From Afipia sp. GAS231 (lineage in GTDB: Bacteria; Pseudomonadota; Alphaproteobacteria; Rhizobiales; Xanthobacteraceae): 64,000 nt of DNA. The stretch spans positions 3,968,001 to 4,032,000 of the forward strand of contig NZ_LT629703.1 in NCBI RefSeq assembly GCF_900103365.1, written 5' to 3'. The notes beneath the pieces were generated by a model that saw only the letters and a list, made by a program, of their open reading frames with translations, was not told where the DNA came from and ran no database searches. Shown here piece after piece: positions 46,063-55,003 of this stretch (positions are counted from its first letter, which is position 1; each line of letters begins with the position of its first letter). The position numbers and the translations under genes were made by a program.

Positions 46063-47154
46063 ATGACCATTACCCGACGCAATATCCTCGCAAGCGCCGG
46101 TGCCACCGTCGCCTCGGCGCTTCTTTCCCGCACCGCCTTCGCGCAATCGTTTCCGTTCACGCCAAACCAGCGCTATCCCGATCCGGCGGTGCAGATCCTC
46201 GATCCGTCCTTCGCCAAATACCGGCTCTACTCTTCGACGGTCGAACAGGTCTCGACCGGCATGCGCTGGGCCGAAGGCCCCGCCTACTTCCCGGAGGGCG
46301 GTTATCTCTTGTTCTCCGATATTCCCAACAACCGGATCATGAAGTTCGACGAGAAGACCAATCAGACCAGCGTATTCCGCGCCAATGCCAACTACGCCAA
46401 CGGCAATGCGCGCGACCGCCAGGGCCGTCTCGTCACCTGCGAGCATTCGGTGACGCGCCGCATCACCCGCACCGAGAAGGACGGCAAGATCACGGTGCTG
46501 GCCGACAAGTTCGAGGGCAAGCGACTGAACGCGCCGAACGACATCGTGGTCAAATCGGATGATTCGATCTGGTTCACCGATCCGATCTTCGGCATCAACG
46601 GCGAGTGGGAAGGCAAGAAGGAAAAGCCCGAACAGGCCGCCACCAATGTCTACCGCATCGCCAAGGACGGCAAGATCACAGCCGTGCTCACCGATGTCGT
46701 CAATCCCAACGGGCTGGCGTTCTCGCCGGACGAAAAGAAGCTCTACGTCGTGGAATGGAAGGGCACGCCCAACCGCAGCATCTGGAGCTACGACGTCGGC
46801 GCCGACGGCACGCTCGGCGGCAAGACCAAGCTGATCGACGCCGCCGACCAAGGCTCGATCGACGGTTTTCGCGTCGACCGCGACGGCAATCTGTGGTGCG
46901 GCTGGGGCTCCAACGGTGCGCTGCAGGCCGAACCGTCGGATGTCGGCGGCCGCAAGGTGTTCCAGCTCAAGGGCAAGTCCGAGGACCTCGACGGCGTCAT
47001 GGTGTTCAGCCCCGCCGGCAAGGTGCTCGCCTTCATCCGCCTGCCGGAACGCTGCGCCAACCTCACCTTCGGCGGCCCGAAGAACAACCGCCTCTACATG
47101 GCGAGCTGCCACTCGGTCTACGCGCTGTACGTGGAAGCGCATGGCGCGGTCTAA
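46063..47154 (+). CDS. SMP-30/gluconolactonase-like lactonase, exported (Tat-type signal)
   Basis: A 363-aa six-bladed-propeller protein. The N-terminus 'TRRNILASAGATVASALLSR' followed by TAFAQ has a twin-arginine signal with AxA cleavage, so it acts in the periplasm. Metal-site residues are Glu in 'RWAEGPAYFPEGG', Asn in 'NAPNDIVVKSDD' and 'VNPNGLAFSPDEKKLYVVE', and Asp in 'SIDGFRVDRDGNLWCGW'. It would open a sugar lactone to the aldonate used by the neighbouring dehydratase. Placement outside the cytoplasm suggests the acid is formed before import. Confidence 0.9.
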   Translation: MTITRRNILASAGATVASALLSRTAFAQSFPFTPNQRYPDPAVQILDPSFAKYRLYSSTVEQVSTGMRWAEGPAYFPEGGYLLFSDIPNNRIMKFDEKTNQTSVFRANANYANGNARDRQGRLVTCEHSVTRRITRTEKDGKITVLADKFEGKRLNAPNDIVVKSDDSIWFTDPIFGINGEWEGKKEKPEQAATNVYRIAKDGKITAVLTDVVNPNGLAFSPDEKKLYVVEWKGTPNRSIWSYDVGADGTLGGKTKLIDAADQGSIDGFRVDRDGNLWCGWGSNGALQAEPSDVGGRKVFQLKGKSEDLDGVMVFSPAGKVLAFIRLPERCANLTFGGPKNNRLYMASCHSVYALYVEAHGAV

Positions 47155-47160
47155 CTACTC

Positions 47161-47262
47161 CGTCATTCCGGGGCGCGCGAAGCGCGAACCGCAGATGCGC
47201 AATTGCGCATCGGGGAATCTCGAGATTCCGGGTCTGGTGCTAACGCACCATCCCGGAATGAC
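47161..47262. repeat. Palindromic element, CGTCATTCCGGGGC family
   Basis: The arm CGTCATTCCGGG is matched by CCCGGAATGAC at the far end, with inner palindromes GATGCGCAATTGCGCATC and AATCTCGAGATT. It lies between the lactonase and the RraA-like gene. Confidence 0.85.
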
Positions 47263-47274
47263 CAACAACCTGGG

Positions 47275-48003
47275 ATGAACACCATGACCAAACTGAGCGA
47301 CGCCACCCGCAACAAGCTGAAGACCGTCTCCACCGCCACCGTCGCCACCGCACTTTTCAAGCGCGGCTTTCGCATCCAGATGATTCAGGATGTGCATCCG
47401 CTCGGCCCCGATCAGCCGGTGCTGGTCGGTGAAGCCTTCACGCTGCGCTACATGCCGGCGCGCGAGGACCTCAACAAGATCGAGGTGTTTCGCGACCGCG
47501 CCCATCCGCAGCGCAAGGCGATCGAGGACTGTCCTGAAGGCTGCGTGCTGGTCATGGACAGCCGCAAGGATGCGCGTGCGGCCTCCGCCGGCGCCATCCT
47601 GGTGACGCGGCTGATGCAGCGCGGTTGTGCCGGTGTCATCACCGACGGCGGCTTTCGCGATTCGGCTGAAATCGCCAAGCTTGGCTTTCCCGCCTATCAC
47701 CACCGCCCGAGCGCGCCGACCAACCTGACGCTGCATCAGGCGATCGAGATCAACGTGCCGATCGGTTGCGGCGATGCGCCGGTATTTCCCGGCGACGTCA
47801 TCCTCGGCGACAGCGACGGCGTCATCGTGATCCCCGCGCACATCGCCGACGAGATCGCCGATGAAGCCGTCGAGATGACCGCGTTCGAGGATTTCGTCAC
47901 CGAGGAAGTCGGCCGAGGCCGCTCGATCCTCGGCCTCTATCCCGCCACCGACGAGCAGACGCCAAAGGACTTTGCGGCTTGGCGGAAGAAGAATGGAAGG
48001 TAG
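47275..48003 (+). CDS. RraA-like protein, probable class II aldolase
   Basis: A 242-aa RraA/HMG-aldolase-fold protein with 'GCAGVITDGGFRDSAEI' (the Arg-Asp pair binds metal and pyruvate enolate in aldolase members) and 'VFPGDVILGDSDGVIVIP'. True RraA (RNase E inhibitor) is about 160 aa; this long form with sugar-acid dehydratases is usually misnamed after it. In this operon it would cleave a 2-keto-3-deoxy acid to pyruvate and an aldehyde (inference). The start is ATG 47275, or ATG 47284. Confidence 0.87.
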   Translation: MNTMTKLSDATRNKLKTVSTATVATALFKRGFRIQMIQDVHPLGPDQPVLVGEAFTLRYMPAREDLNKIEVFRDRAHPQRKAIEDCPEGCVLVMDSRKDARAASAGAILVTRLMQRGCAGVITDGGFRDSAEIAKLGFPAYHHRPSAPTNLTLHQAIEINVPIGCGDAPVFPGDVILGDSDGVIVIPAHIADEIADEAVEMTAFEDFVTEEVGRGRSILGLYPATDEQTPKDFAAWRKKNGR

Positions 48004-48007
48004 TTTC

Positions 48008-48096
48008 CGTCATGCCCGGCCTTGTGCCGGGCATCCACGTCTTTCTTCGTTGTTGAACCAAAGACGTGGATGGCCGGGACAAGCCCGGCCATGACG
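48008..48096. repeat. Palindromic element, CGTCATGCCCGGC family
   Basis: CGTCATGCCCGGCCTTGTGC...CCACGTCTTT pairs with AAAGACGTGG...CCGGCCATGACG. It lies between convergent genes and could stop transcription from both sides. Confidence 0.85.
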
Positions 48097-48127
48097 AGTT
48101 TGATAAATACGCGGGGGCGCGGAGCGT

Positions 48128-50245
48128 TTAGCTCTCCGCCTTCTCCGCCAGCCCCACCGCCCATAGCGCGAACGCATAGACGATCGCGACTTCGTCGAGG
48201 CGGTTGAACCGGCCCGACGCGCCGCCGTGGCCGGCGCCCATGTTGGTGCGGAGCAGCACCGGGCCGCCGCCGGTCACGGTCGCGCGCAGGCGCGCGATCC
48301 ATTTTGCCGGTTCCCAATAGGTGACGCGCGGATCGGTCAGGCCGCCCATGGCGAGGATCGCCGGATAGTCTTTTGCCGCGACATTGTCGTAGGGCGAGTA
48401 GGACAGGATGGTGCGGAAATCCTTTTCGCTCTCGATCGGGTTGCCCCATTCCGGCCACTCCGGCGGCGTCAGCGGCAAGGTGTCGTCGAGCATGGTGTTG
48501 AGCACGTCGACGAACGGCACTTCGGCGACGATGCCGGCGAACAGTTCGCCGGAACGGTTGGCGACCGCGCCCATCAGCATGCCCCCGGCGCTGCCGCCAT
48601 GGCCGACGATGCGCTTTGCATTGGTGTATTTGGCCTCGATCAGTGCGCGGGCAGAGGCTGCGAAATCGTCGAATGTGTTGGTCTTCTTCTCGCGCTTGCC
48701 GTCGAGATACCAGCCCCAGCCCTTGTCGGCGCCGCCGCGGATATGCGCGATCGCGTAAACAAAGCCGCGGTCGACCAGCGACAGCCGGTTGGCGGCGAAC
48801 GAGGCCGGCATCGCCATGCCATAGGAGCCGTAGCCATAGAGCAGCAGCGGCGCACGGCCGTCGCGCACCAGGTCTTTCCGGTGCAGGATCGAGACCGGCA
48901 CCTGCGCGCCGTCATGTGCCGTTGCCATGATGCGGGTGGTGACGTAGTCAACCGGCTTGTGACCGGACGGAATCTCCTGGCGCTTGCGCAATACCCGGGT
49001 TCGCTTCGCCATGTCGTAGTCATAGACTTCCGACGGCGTCGTCATCGACGAATAGGAAAACCGCAAGTTCGTGGTCTCGAACTCGTAGCCGCCCATGGTG
49101 TCGAGCGAATAGGCCGCCTCGTCGAAGGCGATGGCGTGTTCCTCGCCGCTTTTGAGATCGCGGATGATGATCGCCGGCAGCGCATTGGCGCGCTCGAGTC
49201 GAACCATGTGGCCGGCATAAAGCTCGACATCGAGCACGTAGACCCCTTCGCGGTAGGGGATCAGGTCGCGCCAGTTGGCCCGCTGCGGCGACGCCAGCGG
49301 CGCGGTGACGACCTTGAAGTCGATCGCGCCGTCGGCATTGGTGAGAATGAACAGTTCGTCGCCGCGGTCGGCGATCGAATACTGCACGCCTTCCTCGCGC
49401 GCCGCGACCAGCCGCGGTGGCGCCTCCGGCTGCGCCAGATCGATCAGCCGCTGCTCCGACGTCTCGTGGTCGCCGCCGGCGATCACGCAGAACCGGCCCG
49501 AGGAACTCTCATGCAGATGGGTGAACCAGCCGGAGTCCTGCTCCTCGTAGACCAGCGTATCGTCGGCCTGTTTGGTGCCGAGATGATGACGCCAGACCTG
49601 CATCGGGCGGTGATTGTCGTCGAGCTTGACGTAGAAGAAGCTGTTGCCGTCCGTGCTCCAGACCACGCCGCCGTCGGTCTCCTCGACGAGATCGTCGCGG
49701 TCGGTGCCGTCGGCCCAGTCGCGCACCCGGATCGAGAAATATTCCGAACCCTTGGTGTCGGCGCTCCAGGCGTGCAGCTTGTGGTCGGGTGAATGCCGGC
49801 TGCCGCCGAATTTGAAATAGTCGTGGGCCGCCGCCAGCGCATCGCCGTCGAGCACGGTCGTCTCATCGCCGCCGTCGCGCGGCGTCCGCGCGAAAATCTC
49901 GTGCTGGCCGCCTTCGCGGAATTTTCGGAAATAGGCGAACGGGCCGTCCGGCGACGGCACGCTGGAATCGTCTTCCTTGATCCGCCCGCGCATCTCCGCG
50001 ACGAGCTTCTTCTGCAACGGCGTGGTGTGGCCGAGCAAGCCTTCCGTGTAGTCGTTCTCCGCTTCGAGATAGGTGCGGATATCGGCGTCGAGGATCGAGG
50101 GATCGCGCAGCACCTCCTGCCACTTCTCGTCCTTGAGCCAGGCGTAGTCGTCCGTCACGGCAATGCCGTGGGTGGTGAACGTGTGCGGCCGGCGCGGCGC
50201 TGACGGCGCGGAGAGCGAAGGTTTTTTAGTTGCTGCTTGTGTCAC
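48128..50245 (-). CDS. S9 family peptidase, oligopeptidase B type
   Basis: A prolyl-oligopeptidase-family enzyme of about 705 aa. The N-terminal beta-propeller (about residues 65-410) gates the active site; the C-terminal alpha/beta-hydrolase domain has nucleophile Ser in 'VGHGGSAGGMLMGAVANR', Asp in 'LTDPRVTYWEPAKW' and His in 'MGAGHGGASGR'. These match oligopeptidase B (PtrB), which cuts after Arg/Lys in short peptides. I prefer the GTG at 50245 because GAGG lies 5 bp upstream; an in-frame ATG at 50275 is inside a palindromic repeat arm and has no ribosome site. No signal peptide. Confidence 0.94.
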   Translation of the reverse strand: MTQAATKKPSLSAPSAPRRPHTFTTHGIAVTDDYAWLKDEKWQEVLRDPSILDADIRTYLEAENDYTEGLLGHTTPLQKKLVAEMRGRIKEDDSSVPSPDGPFAYFRKFREGGQHEIFARTPRDGGDETTVLDGDALAAAHDYFKFGGSRHSPDHKLHAWSADTKGSEYFSIRVRDWADGTDRDDLVEETDGGVVWSTDGNSFFYVKLDDNHRPMQVWRHHLGTKQADDTLVYEEQDSGWFTHLHESSSGRFCVIAGGDHETSEQRLIDLAQPEAPPRLVAAREEGVQYSIADRGDELFILTNADGAIDFKVVTAPLASPQRANWRDLIPYREGVYVLDVELYAGHMVRLERANALPAIIIRDLKSGEEHAIAFDEAAYSLDTMGGYEFETTNLRFSYSSMTTPSEVYDYDMAKRTRVLRKRQEIPSGHKPVDYVTTRIMATAHDGAQVPVSILHRKDLVRDGRAPLLLYGYGSYGMAMPASFAANRLSLVDRGFVYAIAHIRGGADKGWGWYLDGKREKKTNTFDDFAASARALIEAKYTNAKRIVGHGGSAGGMLMGAVANRSGELFAGIVAEVPFVDVLNTMLDDTLPLTPPEWPEWGNPIESEKDFRTILSYSPYDNVAAKDYPAILAMGGLTDPRVTYWEPAKWIARLRATVTGGGPVLLRTNMGAGHGGASGRFNRLDEVAIVYAFALWAVGLAEKAES

Positions 50246-50270
50246 TCGATCCTCGTTAGTCTGGGAAGCT

Positions 50271-50355
50271 GTCATTGCCGGGCTTGACCCGGCAATCCAT
50301 CCTTTTGAAGAAGCCTTCTTTCCAGATGGATGCGCGGGTCAAGCCCGCGCATGAC
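50271..50355. repeat. Palindromic element, GTCATTGCCGGGC family
   Basis: GTCATTGCCGGGCTTGACCC...ATCCAT pairs with ATGGAT...GGGTCAAGCCCGCGCATGAC. It overlaps the possible upstream start of the S9 peptidase gene. The remaining 120 bp before the MBOAT gene show no other gene. Confidence 0.8.
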
Positions 50356-50474
50356 GAGAAGGAACCTGATGCCTTATATCGTATCTCAACGCGCGGATTG
50401 CCACACCCGCCGCCGCAGGGTTGTTGCCTCCCGCGTTGTATGGTTAGGCTTTTCGGCCCCGCCGGGAAAGCCTG

Positions 50475-51911
50475 ATGCTCTTCAATTCCTATTCGTTCAT
50501 TTTTTTGTTCCTGCCGGTCGTGCTGGCGGGCTATTTCGCGCTCGGCCGCGGCAGCAATCTGGCCCCGGTCATCTGGCTGGCGCTGGCTTCTCTGGCGTTT
50601 TACGCGTTCAGCAACTGGCCGTTCGTGCTGTTGCTGCTGGCGTCGATCGCGTTCAATTACGGCGTCGGCTATCTCTTGATTGCGAGGGATTTGCGCCCCA
50701 GGGTGCGGTTTGCGGTGCTCACGGCCGGCGTGGCCGGCGATCTCCTGGTGCTCGGCATCTTCAAATATGCCGGCTTTCTCGCTGCTAATTTCAACGCGCT
50801 GTTTTCGACCGGCTTTGTCGTCCACATCCTGCTGCCGGTCGGCATCTCCTTCTATAGCTTCACCCAGGTCGCGTTTCTGGTCGATGCTTACCGAGGCAAG
50901 GTCGCGCGCTACGCGCTGCCGCATTACGCGCTGTTCGTCACGTACTTCCCGCATCTGATCGCGGGGCCGATCCTGCACCACCGGGACATGATCCCGCAGT
51001 TCGAGCGTGCCGAAACAAAACGCCCGGATCCGCATCTCATTCTGTGCGGCCTGATCATCTTTGCGATCGGGCTGTTCAAGAAGACCTGTCTGGCCGACGG
51101 CATTCAGCCGTTGGTCGGACCCGTGTTCGGTCCGGGGTCGCCGACCTTTGATCAGGCCTGGACCGGCGCGCTGGCCTATACGTTCCAGCTCTATTTCGAC
51201 TTCTCCGGCTATTCAGACATGGCGATCGGAATATCGCTGATGTTCGGCATCTTCCTGCCGCTGAATTTCAGTTCGCCCTACAAGGCGACCTCGATCATCG
51301 AGTTCTGGCGGCGCTGGCACATGACGCTGTCGCAATTCCTGCGCGACTATCTCTACATACCCCTCGGCGGCAACCGGCGCGGCCCGGTGTGGCGCTATGT
51401 CAACCTCATGGTCACGATGCTGCTCGGCGGCCTCTGGCATGGCGCGGCCTGGACGTTTGTGGTTTGGGGCGCGCTGCACGGCGCCTATCTCTGTATCAAT
51501 CACGCCTGGAACCGGTTTGGTCCGGAGGTCGCGCCGCGGCTGCGGCCGGCGGCGACGCTCGTGGGTGCGGTGCTGACGTTTCTGTCGGTTGTCGTCGCCT
51601 GGGTGTTCTTCCGCGCCGACGACATCGATTCGGCTATCTACGTGCTGGTGCGGATGGCCGATCCGAGCCGGCTCGCGCTCGGTCGTATTGAAATCGCCAA
51701 TCTGGCCTTCATCGCCTGCTATGCCGCGCTGGCGTGGTTCGCGCCGAATACGCAGGCGGTCATGGGCTATGACCACGCGCGCCGCACCGTCGGCGATAGT
51801 CTGACACAAGCGCGACTGCGTCCCTGGTTCCTCTACGCCGCCGCCGCGGTGCTGGCGTTCGGGATTCTGGGAATCCAGCAGCACAGCGAATTCATCTATT
51901 TCAGGTTCTGA
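50475..51911 (+). CDS. MBOAT-family membrane O-acyltransferase (AlgI-like)
   Basis: A 478-aa polytopic membrane protein with about 11-12 spans. MBOAT motifs include 'FYSFTQVAFLVDAYRGK', 'FDFSGYSDMAIGISLMFGI', 'FWRRWHMTLSQFLRDYLYIP' and the catalytic His in 'GGLWHGAAWTFVVWGALHG'. AlgI-type proteins move acetyl groups across the membrane to polysaccharides. It overlaps the next gene by one base (TGATG), and that gene encodes a likely periplasmic acyl-transfer partner. The polysaccharide substrate is unknown, and no alginate genes are nearby. Confidence 0.94.
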   Translation: MLFNSYSFIFLFLPVVLAGYFALGRGSNLAPVIWLALASLAFYAFSNWPFVLLLLASIAFNYGVGYLLIARDLRPRVRFAVLTAGVAGDLLVLGIFKYAGFLAANFNALFSTGFVVHILLPVGISFYSFTQVAFLVDAYRGKVARYALPHYALFVTYFPHLIAGPILHHRDMIPQFERAETKRPDPHLILCGLIIFAIGLFKKTCLADGIQPLVGPVFGPGSPTFDQAWTGALAYTFQLYFDFSGYSDMAIGISLMFGIFLPLNFSSPYKATSIIEFWRRWHMTLSQFLRDYLYIPLGGNRRGPVWRYVNLMVTMLLGGLWHGAAWTFVVWGALHGAYLCINHAWNRFGPEVAPRLRPAATLVGAVLTFLSVVVAWVFFRADDIDSAIYVLVRMADPSRLALGRIEIANLAFIACYAALAWFAPNTQAVMGYDHARRTVGDSLTQARLRPWFLYAAAAVLAFGILGIQQHSEFIYFRF

Positions 51912-53017
51912 TGAGCCCTGTCGCCAAAAATCTCCTGAAGTTTCTGTGCGCGAGCGCGTTCATCCTGCTGATGGCCGCGGCGCTCAACTTCGTCGTCGAT
52001 CCCCTGCAGCTGTTCCGTCCGTCGCGGCTGTTTCCGGCGATGTATTCGGCGGATACGCGGATGCAGGACGCCGGCTTGATCCGAAGCCAGCCATTCGACA
52101 CCGCCTTCATGGGCACGTCGCTCGCGATTCATTTCCGTCAGCGCGACATCGACCGCATCCTCGGCGGCCGTTCGCTAAAGCTGTCGATGACGGGATCGAA
52201 TTCGCGCGAACAGAGCTTTGTGCTCGATGCGGCGATGGCGCGGCATCCCAGGCGCGTGGTCTGGCAGATCGACGACTGGATCTTTCGCGACACGCCGGAG
52301 ATCGATTCCGACGTCTATCTTCCCTCCGGGCTCTATCGCCGCAGCGCCGTGGGCCTGGCGGGCTACCTGTTCAGCGGTCAGATGGCGCGGGAGTCGCTGT
52401 GGATTCTGGCGCGGTCGCTGCCGCCGCTTGAACCTGTTGTCGCGCGGCTGACCTCGGACCTCGTCTTCAAGTTTCCGATCGCCGATGTCGACGACATCAA
52501 TTCGCTGCCGCCGGATTACGACGTCGCCGGCGCCTACAACGCCAAAAAGGCGATCGCCGCTTTCAAGCATATCACCGATCCCGTTCGCAGCCGCTATCTG
52601 GCCGACGGCTACAATTATGACGCGATGGTCCGCGCGTTCGAACGCGACGCCATCGGGTTGATTTCGAAACATCCGGATGTGACGTTCGATATCTATTTCC
52701 CGCCTTACTCAATCCTGCAGTTCGTGGCGATGCGCGACGCTGCGCCGGCGGCGCTGAAGACCGTCTACGACTTTACCGCCTATGCGTTTCCGCGGTTGCT
52801 GGCGTTGCCCAATGTGCGGCTGTACGACTTTCGCGCGGTGAAGGAGGTGACCCATGACCTCGCAAACTATGGCGATGTCATCCACCATTCGCCGGCGGTG
52901 GATCTGAGGGTGCTGCAGTGGCTGGCGGAGCGGAAATATGGGGTTGAGCGATCAGCGCCGCTGGCGTCGTTGGAGCGGCTCAAGTCGCAGGTCGAGGCGT
53001 ATCGGCTGGAACGGTAG
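51911..53017 (+). CDS. Membrane-anchored SGNH-like partner of MBOAT protein
   Basis: A 368-aa protein with one N-terminal span (about 9-29, 'FLCASAFILLMAAALNFVVD') and an extracytoplasmic domain. 'DTAFMGTSLAIHF' resembles SGNH block I with Ser70, and 'NYGDVIHHSP' gives Asp322-x-x-His325 as in block V, so a Ser-His-Asp esterase/acyltransferase centre like AlgX/AlgJ or DltD is plausible. The intervening sequence is divergent. Translational coupling to the MBOAT gene supports a joint role in O-acylation of a surface or periplasmic glycan. Confidence 0.82.
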   Translation: MSPVAKNLLKFLCASAFILLMAAALNFVVDPLQLFRPSRLFPAMYSADTRMQDAGLIRSQPFDTAFMGTSLAIHFRQRDIDRILGGRSLKLSMTGSNSREQSFVLDAAMARHPRRVVWQIDDWIFRDTPEIDSDVYLPSGLYRRSAVGLAGYLFSGQMARESLWILARSLPPLEPVVARLTSDLVFKFPIADVDDINSLPPDYDVAGAYNAKKAIAAFKHITDPVRSRYLADGYNYDAMVRAFERDAIGLISKHPDVTFDIYFPPYSILQFVAMRDAAPAALKTVYDFTAYAFPRLLALPNVRLYDFRAVKEVTHDLANYGDVIHHSPAVDLRVLQWLAERKYGVERSAPLASLERLKSQVEAYRLER

Positions 53018-53032
53018 GTCGCGACCTCTCCC

Positions 53033-53117
53033 CGTCATTGCGAGCGGAGCGAAGCAATCCATCTCTCGTCACAAAGAAAGGCTGGATTGCTTCGTCGCTT
53101 CGCTCCTCGCAATGACG
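53033..53117. repeat. Palindromic element, CGTCATTGCGAGCG family
   Basis: Nearly the same as the copy at 45931-46016: CGTCATTGCGAGCGGAGCG...CAATCCAT pairs with TGGATTGCTTCG...CTCGCAATGACG. It lies between convergent genes. Confidence 0.85.
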
Positions 53118-53129
53118 GCAAGGGGGACG

Positions 53130-54848
53130 CTAACTATTCCGCAACCTTGCCGTCGCGTTGCCGCCGAACATCGGAATCCGGTTGACGGCCATCACCACAG
53201 CGAAGGTAATCACCAGCATGGCGATGCCGAGTACCGAGATCGCGGCGAGGTCGCCGCTTTCGTTGAGGTCGTAGATCAGCACGCTCAACACCTTGGTCTG
53301 CGAGGTGAACAGCACGATCGCCGCCGACAATTCCCGCATCACGCCGATGAAGATGAAACACCAGGTCGCGATCACGCCGGTGCGCAGCAAGGGTGCTGTG
53401 ATCTGCCGCAGCGACTGCAGCCGTGTCGCGCCGAGGATGCGGCTGGCGTCTTCGAGCTCGGGATGGATGGTGGCGAACGCCGCCTGCAATTGCTGATAGG
53501 CCGACGGCAGGTTGATGGTGAGAAACGCGATCAGCAGGATCCACAGCGTGCCATACAGCACGAAAGGCGGCCGCGTGTAGCTGAGGAACAGGCCGACGCC
53601 GAGCACGATTCCGGGAACCGCGACGGGCGCGGTGGCAAGAAAGCCGAGGATGCGATGGCCGGCGATGACGCGGCGGGTGGTGACATAGGCGATGACAAGC
53701 GCAAGAACGGTGCCGATGGTCGCGGTAGAGGCGCCCAGGATCACCGTATTCTTGAGCGCGAGCTGGGTGGACGACAACTCCGTGAACACGAAGACGACGT
53801 TGTGCCAGGTCGCCGTCGACGGCGTCACCAGCGTCGTCGCATTCGGCGAGATCGCCGCATTGAGCAGCGCCAGATACGGCAGGAACACCGGATTGAGCAG
53901 CACGATGAGGCAGAATGCCAGCGCCGCCCAACGCCATCGCTTCAGTTCGACCTGGCGCGGCGCGCCGTATTTGCCGCCGACCACCGAATAGCCGCGGCGG
54001 CCGAGCAGGAATTTCTGGCCCTGCAGCAGCAGGATCGTCAGCACCAGCAGCGGCACCGCGGCGGCCGCCGCCAGTTCCAGCTTCGGCGGATACTGGAACA
54101 GGCTCCAGATTTTCGTGGTCATGGTGTGGAAGCCGGCGGGCAGCGCCAGGATCGCGGGCGATCCGAACAGCGTCATCGCCTGCAGGAAGGCGATCAACGC
54201 GCCGGCGACCAGCGCCGGCAGCGCCAGCGGAATCGTGACCCGGCGCGCCGTGGTCCAGGCCTTGCCGCCGAGAATGGCGGAGGCGTCTTCGAGCTCGCCC
54301 GGCATGTTGTCGAGCGCATTGGCGACCAGCACGAACACGAACGGAAAGGTGTAGCAGGAGATCACGAAGATGATCCCGGTCAGCGAGTAGATGTTGAACA
54401 GAACGGAATCGGAATCGGCGCCGGTCAGGAACCGGTAGAGCTGGTTCAGCAGTCCTGAGTTCGGCGCGGCCAGCAATTCCCAGGCGACCGCGCCGAGAAA
54501 CGGCGGCGTCACGAACGAGGCCGTCACCAACGACCGGATGGTTTGCCGCCCCGGCATGTCGGTGCGCGATACCAGCCAGCTGATCGGTGCTGCGACCAGG
54601 CAGCAGATCACCGCCGAGGTGGTGGCGATGATCGCGGTGGTCAGCAGCGGGTCGAGGAAATCCGGGTTGGTGAACAGCGTGACGAAATTCTGCAGCGTCG
54701 GATGCCGCGCCTTGTCGGTGAATGCGTAGATTGCCAGCCACGACAGCGGCAGCGCAATCAGCACCACCATGAAGAACGCAACCAGCGACAGCACCGGCCT
54801 GGTCCAGTCGATGCGGGTTTTGGGGGCGGCAGTGGTGGTGATGGTCAT
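53130..54848 (-). CDS. ABC transporter permease, fused two-domain type (Fe3+/2-aminoethylphosphonate family)
   Basis: A 572-aa membrane protein made of two permease halves (about residues 60-275 and 350-560), each with its own EAA loop ('ELEDASAILGGKAWTTARRV', 'ELEDASRILGATRLQSLRQI'). Fused permeases of this size occur in FbpB/SfuB-type iron importers and in the putative 2-aminoethylphosphonate system PhnU2. The ATG at 54848 has GGAGAGAG upstream. It is the third gene of the importer; the binding protein and ATPase precede it. Confidence 0.93.
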   Translation of the reverse strand: MTITTTAAPKTRIDWTRPVLSLVAFFMVVLIALPLSWLAIYAFTDKARHPTLQNFVTLFTNPDFLDPLLTTAIIATTSAVICCLVAAPISWLVSRTDMPGRQTIRSLVTASFVTPPFLGAVAWELLAAPNSGLLNQLYRFLTGADSDSVLFNIYSLTGIIFVISCYTFPFVFVLVANALDNMPGELEDASAILGGKAWTTARRVTIPLALPALVAGALIAFLQAMTLFGSPAILALPAGFHTMTTKIWSLFQYPPKLELAAAAAVPLLVLTILLLQGQKFLLGRRGYSVVGGKYGAPRQVELKRWRWAALAFCLIVLLNPVFLPYLALLNAAISPNATTLVTPSTATWHNVVFVFTELSSTQLALKNTVILGASTATIGTVLALVIAYVTTRRVIAGHRILGFLATAPVAVPGIVLGVGLFLSYTRPPFVLYGTLWILLIAFLTINLPSAYQQLQAAFATIHPELEDASRILGATRLQSLRQITAPLLRTGVIATWCFIFIGVMRELSAAIVLFTSQTKVLSVLIYDLNESGDLAAISVLGIAMLVITFAVVMAVNRIPMFGGNATARLRNS

Positions 54849-54862
54849 GTAAATTCTCTCTC

Positions 54863-54965
54863 CGTCATTCCGGGGCGATGCGAAGCATCGAACCTCAGAT
54901 GCGCAATGCGCATCGGGGAATCTCGAGATTCCGGGTCTGGTCCTTCGGACCATCCCGGAATGACG
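54863..54965. repeat. Palindromic element, CGTCATTCCGGGGC family
   Basis: Arms CGTCATTCCGGG and CCCGGAATGACG with inner palindromes GATGCGCAATGCGCATC and AATCTCGAGATT. It lies within the ABC operon, between the binding-protein and permease genes, where it may lower expression of the distal gene or stabilise the upstream mRNA. Confidence 0.85.
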
Positions 54966-55003
54966 TCGTTGGTTGGTGCGCGCGCCTCCTCACCATGAGG
55001 AAG

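Noticed and set aside
48227..49792. Long plus-strand open frame (521 codons) inside the S9 peptidase gene
   Set aside because: The minus-strand peptidase has complete catalytic motifs; the opposite frame is a composition artefact.
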